Source: Desulfocarbo indianensis
GTDB lineage: Bacteria > Desulfobacterota > Desulfarculia > Desulfarculales > Desulfarculaceae
Length of the DNA: 64,000 nucleotides
Assembly: GCA_001184205.1 (NCBI GenBank)
Contig: LBMP01000007.1
Location: 124,001 to 188,000, forward strand
Direction of reading: 5' to 3'
Shown: positions 59,231-64,000 of the stretch, in pieces
Numbering within the stretch: position 1 is the stretch's first letter
How the letters are laid out: the number at the start of each line of letters is the position of its first letter
Translations under genes and position numbers: made by a program
The notes under the pieces: generated by a model
Seen by the model: only the letters and a program-made list of their open reading frames with translations
Told to the model about the DNA's origin: nothing
Database searches by the model: none

Positions 59231-61372
59231 TTAGCGCTGGAAGCGCTCCACCTCCACCCCGTCCAGCTTTTGCTTGATTTCCCGGCAAAGGTTGAGCAGG
59301 CTCTCGTCTCCGGCGTGGGCCCGTTCCTTCAACAACTCAGGTTTGGCGGCCAGGGCCAGGGCCAGTTCGCGGGCGGCCTTGGCTTGCATCCCCTGGTTCA
59401 GGGCGGCCATGGTCCGGTCGAAGGCGGGATGCAAGGGACCCGCCGGGGGGGCCTCCGGCGGGGGCGCTTGCTTGCCCCTGGCCAAGAGAATGCCGATCAC
59501 CTTGCCGAAAGTGCGCATCTTGGCTTGCGAGTGGTTCAAGAGCATGGGATGCAGCCGTTTGGCAAAGGCCTGCACCTGGGGGCTGGCATGCTGCGCAAAA
59601 TCCAGGAAGTAGGCCTTCAAGGTGCCGGTGAGCTTGTAGAGCAAATGCAGCGCCTCGCGCTGATTGCCCGCCTTCAGCAGCTCTTCCAGCTTTTGGGTGG
59701 CCTGCCGGCAGGCCAGGGCGGAGGGGTCGTTGCCGGGGGCGGAGGCCGCCGGGGCGGCGGCGGCTGCGGCGATGAAGATGGCCTTGGCCCGGCTGAGCGC
59801 GGATTGGGCCACCCGGTTCTCGTAAAAGTTGGGGTCCTGGGGCAGGTGCGGGTCCACGTACAGCGCTTCCACGCACACGGCCAGGCTTTCCAGGGCGGTC
59901 TGGCCCGCCTGGGGCGAGCCGGCCTTGGTCTGGCTCAGGGCCTTGGCCGCCAGGGCCACGCCCAGGTTGAACAGGGCCACCCCCCGGAAGGGCGGCTTCA
60001 TCTCAAGCAGGGTCCGGTAAAAGCGGACGGCCCCATCGAACTTGTCCCTCCGGCGGAGCTGGGTGCCTATGTAGTTGAGCTTGGTGCAGGCGTCCTGAAA
60101 CGCTTCCGGCGACTTGGCCGCCTTGACCAGGAGACTCTCGGCCTCGTCCAGGTTGCCGTCATAAAAGGCTAAAAGCCCGAACTGCACCAGATGGCGCGGT
60201 TCCGGCTCACCCCGGCCTTTGAGCTTTTCGTTCAGGGTGGCCTGGGCCAGCCTGCCCAAATCGCGCACATAGGGATTGTCCTGGCCCACGTAATCGGCCA
60301 GGTCCTGGGTGAGGATGGCCTCGGCTATCTGGGCCTGGGCGTCGGCGCGCTTGGCCTGCGCCTTGTCCGTGTCCAGCGCCTGAATTTTCTCGGATTTTTT
60401 GAGGGCGTTCTGATAGCTGTCCGCGGCCTCGGCCAGCCAGGCGTTTATCTGGTCCTGGTTCACCGTTTGACCGGCTTGCCGCCGCTGAACCACGTGCTCC
60501 TTGACCTGGGCGATGCGGAGGCTGGCTATCTCCTGACTGGGCGCGGGCAGGTCCTCGGCCACCTGCTCGGCGTCGCGGAACATCTGCATGGCCGGGGGGT
60601 ATTTGCGCTTCTTGACCAGGAGCCGGCCGCCCTCTAAAAAGGCCTCGGGGTCGGTGGGCAGCACCTCGGTGATGCGGCGGCAGAGGGCGATGGCCTTGTC
60701 AAAGTCCTTGGCCTGTTTCAGCTCCTCCACCTCGGCTTTCAGCTTCTCGGCCTCGGCCCGGCGCTGGGCCAGGTCCTCGGCGCTTTTGTATTCCTTTAGT
60801 TCGGCCTGGCGCGTGCCCTTGGATTGAAAATATTCAAGGAGGTACTTGTACAGCTCGTCCTCGCGCTCGGCCTGGGCGTCTTCCTTGCGTTGGCCCAAAG
60901 GCTGCATGGCCAGCATGAAAGCGCCCAGGATGCCGAAGGAAAACAGCTCGCTCACCGCGCGCAGGCGTATGTCGTGGTCCTGGGCGAAAATGAATACCGG
61001 CACGCAACAGCCCAGAAGATCGGCGGTGCTGCGGCGCGAGCTTTTATTCAGGGAGGCCACGCCTTGATAAAACTCGGCCAGGGCCAGGTCCTGATAGCTA
61101 ACGCCGGCCTCATCCTGGGACTTTTTGGGGGGATGATTGACCAGGACCAAGCCCTGAAAGCCGCTCAGCTCTCCGAAGAGCTGGCGCATGGCCTGGAAAA
61201 AGCTGGCCTTCACCGCCACGGCCGACACCTGGCCGAAGCCCAGGTTTTTCAAGGCGGCGGCGGTCTGCTGCATGAGCGCGCGGTCGTGGATGAACAGTTT
61301 GATGGGCGTGGCCAGGTAGGGACCCAATGGCGAGGCGCTATGGTCTGCGGGCTCTGGGGTCATCCGGTTCAT
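59231..61372 (-). CDS. Large TPR protein with receiver-like N-terminus
   Basis: About 713 residues, convergent with glgA and ending three bases after it. The first 140 residues recall a receiver fold (IKLFIHDRALMQQTAAALKNLGFGQV, GFQGLVLVNHPPKK) without the phospho-acceptor Asp. A Glu/Ala-rich coiled coil (170-225) and several TPR-like units follow (AIALCRRITEVLPTDPEAFLEGGRLL, LAFYDGNLDEAESLLVKAA, GAVRFYRTLLEMKPPFRGVALFNLGVAL). An Ala-rich hinge lies near 545. It looks like a signalling scaffold similar in plan to the receiver-TPR protein at 12876-14036. The start is uncertain among ATG 61372, GTG 61375 and TTG 61381. The 309 bases upstream hold a TGCCTGCC/GGCAGGCA hairpin at 61403-61420 and nothing else I can support. 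Confidence 0.7.
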   Translation of the reverse strand: MNRMTPEPADHSASPLGPYLATPIKLFIHDRALMQQTAAALKNLGFGQVSAVAVKASFFQAMRQLFGELSGFQGLVLVNHPPKKSQDEAGVSYQDLALAEFYQGVASLNKSSRRSTADLLGCCVPVFIFAQDHDIRLRAVSELFSFGILGAFMLAMQPLGQRKEDAQAEREDELYKYLLEYFQSKGTRQAELKEYKSAEDLAQRRAEAEKLKAEVEELKQAKDFDKAIALCRRITEVLPTDPEAFLEGGRLLVKKRKYPPAMQMFRDAEQVAEDLPAPSQEIASLRIAQVKEHVVQRRQAGQTVNQDQINAWLAEAADSYQNALKKSEKIQALDTDKAQAKRADAQAQIAEAILTQDLADYVGQDNPYVRDLGRLAQATLNEKLKGRGEPEPRHLVQFGLLAFYDGNLDEAESLLVKAAKSPEAFQDACTKLNYIGTQLRRRDKFDGAVRFYRTLLEMKPPFRGVALFNLGVALAAKALSQTKAGSPQAGQTALESLAVCVEALYVDPHLPQDPNFYENRVAQSALSRAKAIFIAAAAAAPAASAPGNDPSALACRQATQKLEELLKAGNQREALHLLYKLTGTLKAYFLDFAQHASPQVQAFAKRLHPMLLNHSQAKMRTFGKVIGILLARGKQAPPPEAPPAGPLHPAFDRTMAALNQGMQAKAARELALALAAKPELLKERAHAGDESLLNLCREIKQKLDGVEVERFQR

Positions 61373-61690
61373 CACTTGCAAGCGCAGATGGTGGGCGCAT
61401 CGTGCCTGCCGGGGCAGGCAGCTTGTCGGGGCAGCGGCGCTTAAGCCGGCTTAGTATATACCAGATGCCGCGTCCCTGTCCCCTTTGGCGTCGCCATGGC
61501 TCATAACGATTGGGTTGCAGCCGCGGCCATGCCCTTGAAAGGCGCGGAAAGGCCGTGGGGGCAGAAAAGGTCGCGCCGGTCATGATCTGCCGGGTTCGCC
61601 GCTGCTGGCCGGCGGCGTCGGGACGGGCCTAAAGGCCGCCCAAGGGCGCGCTTGGTCACAGGCTTGGGGGCGCGCCTTGACTGCTTAAAT

Positions 61691-62539
61691 TTAGGAGTTG
61701 GCGCCGCCGCTGCGGTATCCGGCCAGGTCCAGGCATACCTGTTCGTAGCCCGCCGCTTTCACCGCCTCCACTATGCGGCCGCGCAAAGGCTCCGCCGCCG
61801 CCCTTGCCAGGAGGCCGGGCAACAGCTCGATGCGGGCCAGGGGAAAATGATCCCGCACCCGCAAAGGGGATTTGGGCAGGATTTCCCGGAGCAGGGCCTC
61901 GGCCTGGCCGACGCGGGTCAGGGTCGCGCTGCTTAAAGGCGCGCCCCAGGGCACCCGCGAGGCCAGACAGGCCGCGGCCGGCGAGTCGGCGGTGGGCAGG
62001 TTCCAGGCCCGGCTCAATTCGCGCACCATGGTCTTGTCCAGGCCGGCCTGGGCCAGGGGGCTCAGAACGCCCAGCTCGGCCACGGCCTTGGCCCCGGGGC
62101 GGTCCTCCTTGGCGTCGTCCAGCTGGCTGCCCTCGGCCACCGCGGTCAGACCCAGCTCCTGGGCCAGGTGGATCAAAAGCATAAGCCGTCTTCGCTTGCA
62201 CCAATAGCAGCGTTGGGGCCCGTTTTCGGCGATGCGGGGGTCGCTCAATTCGGCCGCGTCGATCTCGAGCAATTCAACGCCCAGGGCATGGGCCAGGCCG
62301 CGCGCGGCCTCCACCTCCCAATCCGGGGTGAAAGGCCCCAGGCACAGGGCGGCCTTGACCTGATCGCCCAGGGCGGCCCTGGCCGCCGCCACGAGCAGAC
62401 TGGAATCCACCCCGCCGGAAAAGGCCACCAGCAGGGAGCCCTGAGCGGCCAAAAGGCTGGCGAGCCGCTGCCAGGCCGCGGCCAGGGCGGCCTCGACCCG
62501 GGGCGGGGGCTGCAGGGAGACGCTCAGCCCGGGGCTCAA
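61691..62539 (-). CDS. larE: ATP-dependent sacrificial sulfur transferase LarE
   Basis: 282 residues. The PP-loop SGGVDSSLLVAAA near residue 41 activates substrate with ATP. RCYWCKRR near 110 and SPAAACLASRVPWG near 185, with its sacrificial Cys, match LarE. It donates sulfur to pyridinium biscarboxylate to build the nickel-pincer cofactor of lactate racemase and related enzymes. larB and larC are not in view. The stop codon of the CBS-domain gene overlaps its start by four bases, so the two form an operon. Confidence 0.92.
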   Translation of the reverse strand: MSPGLSVSLQPPPRVEAALAAAWQRLASLLAAQGSLLVAFSGGVDSSLLVAAARAALGDQVKAALCLGPFTPDWEVEAARGLAHALGVELLEIDAAELSDPRIAENGPQRCYWCKRRRLMLLIHLAQELGLTAVAEGSQLDDAKEDRPGAKAVAELGVLSPLAQAGLDKTMVRELSRAWNLPTADSPAAACLASRVPWGAPLSSATLTRVGQAEALLREILPKSPLRVRDHFPLARIELLPGLLARAAAEPLRGRIVEAVKAAGYEQVCLDLAGYRSGGANS

Positions 62540-63192
62540 TCCAGGACCTCGTGCCCGGCTTGCTTGAGCGCCCGCGTGATGGGCTCCAGGTCGGTCTTTT
62601 CCAGGCGGAAGCTGTAGACCCGGCGGGATGGTTCGGAGCTTAGGAGCGCCACCGAGACCACCTCCCCGCCATGGTCCCGGATCAGATGGTGGATGTTTTC
62701 CAGGGAATCGGCGTTGGGCTTTAACGCCACGTCCACCCGGCAGGAATCGGTGAGCAGGCCCAGGAGGCTGACGAACAGGCCCAGGATGTCGGCCAGGGTG
62801 ATGATTCCCGCCAGCTTGCCCGCGGAAAGCACCGCCAGGCCGGTCAGCTTGTGGTTGTACAAGAGCCGGGCCGCCTGGTACACGGTGGATTCCTGGTCGA
62901 TGGTCAGCGGGTTGTCGGTCATGACGTCGCGCACCAGCACCTCTTCCAAAAGGGAGGGGAACCAGGCGGTGCGCAACTGGGTATCGGTGACCAGCCCCAC
63001 CAATTCACCCTGGTCCACCACCGGCAGGTGGCGCACTTCATGGTTGGTCATAATTCCCAGGGCCTCGTCCACCGTGGCGTCGGGGCGCACGGTGTGGGGG
63101 GCGGGGCTCATTCTTTCCTTGACTTTCACGGTACGCTCCAGGGCCTTGGTGATCATTTGAGGTAGGAAATCAAACTCTTGCTCCTTTTCCAT
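62536..63192 (-). CDS. CBS-domain pair protein (AcuB-like)
   Basis: 218 residues. Two CBS motifs (MSPAPHTVRPDATVDEALGIMTNHEVRHLPVVDQGELVGLVTDTQL and VRDVMTDNPLTIDQESTVYQAARLLYNHKLTGLAVLSAGKLAGIITLAD) form a Bateman module that usually binds adenosine nucleotides. The C-terminal 70 residues (SCRVDVALKPNADSLENIHHLI, VVSVALLSSEPSRRVYSFRLEK) look like an ACT domain, the AcuB arrangement. It probably senses energy or amino-acid state. It overlaps larE and is divergent from pyrG. Confidence 0.88.
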   Translation of the reverse strand: MEKEQEFDFLPQMITKALERTVKVKERMSPAPHTVRPDATVDEALGIMTNHEVRHLPVVDQGELVGLVTDTQLRTAWFPSLLEEVLVRDVMTDNPLTIDQESTVYQAARLLYNHKLTGLAVLSAGKLAGIITLADILGLFVSLLGLLTDSCRVDVALKPNADSLENIHHLIRDHGGEVVSVALLSSEPSRRVYSFRLEKTDLEPITRALKQAGHEVLD

Positions 63193-63358
63193 TCATACGA
63201 CATGGCGGCTTTTAAACACAAGGAGGATTTGTCCGCATTGACAATCCACTAAATTGACCAGCCGGTCATTAAAAAAAAGATAAAGGCCTTAGTGCCTGAA
63301 ATCGTTTGTCAGTGCACTTTTTGTTTCTTGGTTGACACAAAATTGCGCGCCGCCAGTC

Positions 63359-63388
63359 TTGACAATCGCCTGAAAAAGTCCCTATATT
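63359..63388 (+). promoter_or_regulatory. Sigma-70 promoter for pyrG
   Basis: TTGACA at 63359-63364 and TATATT at 63383-63388 with an 18-base spacer. The predicted leader of about 130 bases runs to the pyrG start; I see no clear attenuator in it. Confidence 0.8.
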
Positions 63389-63453
63389 AAGCCTGGTAGG
63401 ACAAGCGGCCGGTGGTGATTACCTGGGGGGTGACAGCGGCTGCGTGCACCTGA

Positions 63454-64000
<547 letters not shown>

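Overview
The window looks like a contiguous piece of a GC-rich, Gram-negative, probably anaerobic chromosome. I read it as a deltaproteobacterium in the broad sense (Desulfobacterota, perhaps Desulfarculales-like). The grounds are the divergent DnaA, split transketolase subunits, a UGA-encoded (selenocysteine) thiol oxidoreductase, LarE, CGGC and LUD proteins, many PAS, receiver and TPR signalling proteins, and FtsEX and TolC envelope genes. The taxonomic call is inference; no rRNA or tRNA gene is present to anchor it.

Layout. 1-5.64 kb is AT-richer than the rest. It holds the 5' part of a radical SAM gene (minus strand) with an excellent sigma-54 promoter and upstream palindromes, then a PAS histidine kinase and an NtrC-type sigma-54 activator; together these form a plausible regulatory circuit. 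5.64-17.5 kb holds small redox, lipoprotein and regulatory genes. They include a DsbA/FrnE-like selenoprotein whose first active-site Cys is an in-frame UGA, a pseudo-receiver AraC protein, a receiver-TPR protein, a decayed PAS gene, and a periplasmic binding protein coupled to a Cache-HAMP-PP2C phosphatase. 17.5-20.2 kb looks like the chromosomal origin: dnaA is preceded by about 1.3 kb carrying helically phased, same-orientation GGTGGA repeats, one consensus DnaA box and A-tracts phased at 10 bp.

20.4-30.4 kb holds a DUF2079-like membrane protein, ftsY, smc, a membrane GGDEF protein, a flavodoxin-fold reductase, a CGGC protein and a small RRM protein. 30.65-32.19 kb is a degenerate IS1595-like transposon with 18-bp inverted repeats and near-perfect 8-bp target duplications. 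It carries a methyltransferase gene between transposase remnants, and a small inverted-repeat element lies next to it. 32.4-41.8 kb holds a Ski2/Dob10-type helicase, a DUF374 acyltransferase, LUD, STAS and OsmC proteins, cbiB, several unknown small genes and a 35-bp tandem repeat.

41.3-51.5 kb is a long minus-strand envelope and division cluster: TolC-like, split transketolase, ftsE, ftsX, an EnvC-like LytM protein, ctpA, a divergent polysaccharide deacetylase and a Fur-family regulator. 51.6-64 kb holds two glycosyltransferases, an LPG-synthase-like membrane protein, an alpha/beta hydrolase, a PilZ protein, glgA, a large TPR protein, larE, a CBS-domain protein and the start of pyrG behind a good sigma-70 promoter.

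Most notable: the selenoprotein, the sigma-54 circuit around a radical SAM enzyme with an unusual CX8CX2C motif, the phased repeats in the putative oriC, and the cargo-carrying IS1595-like element.
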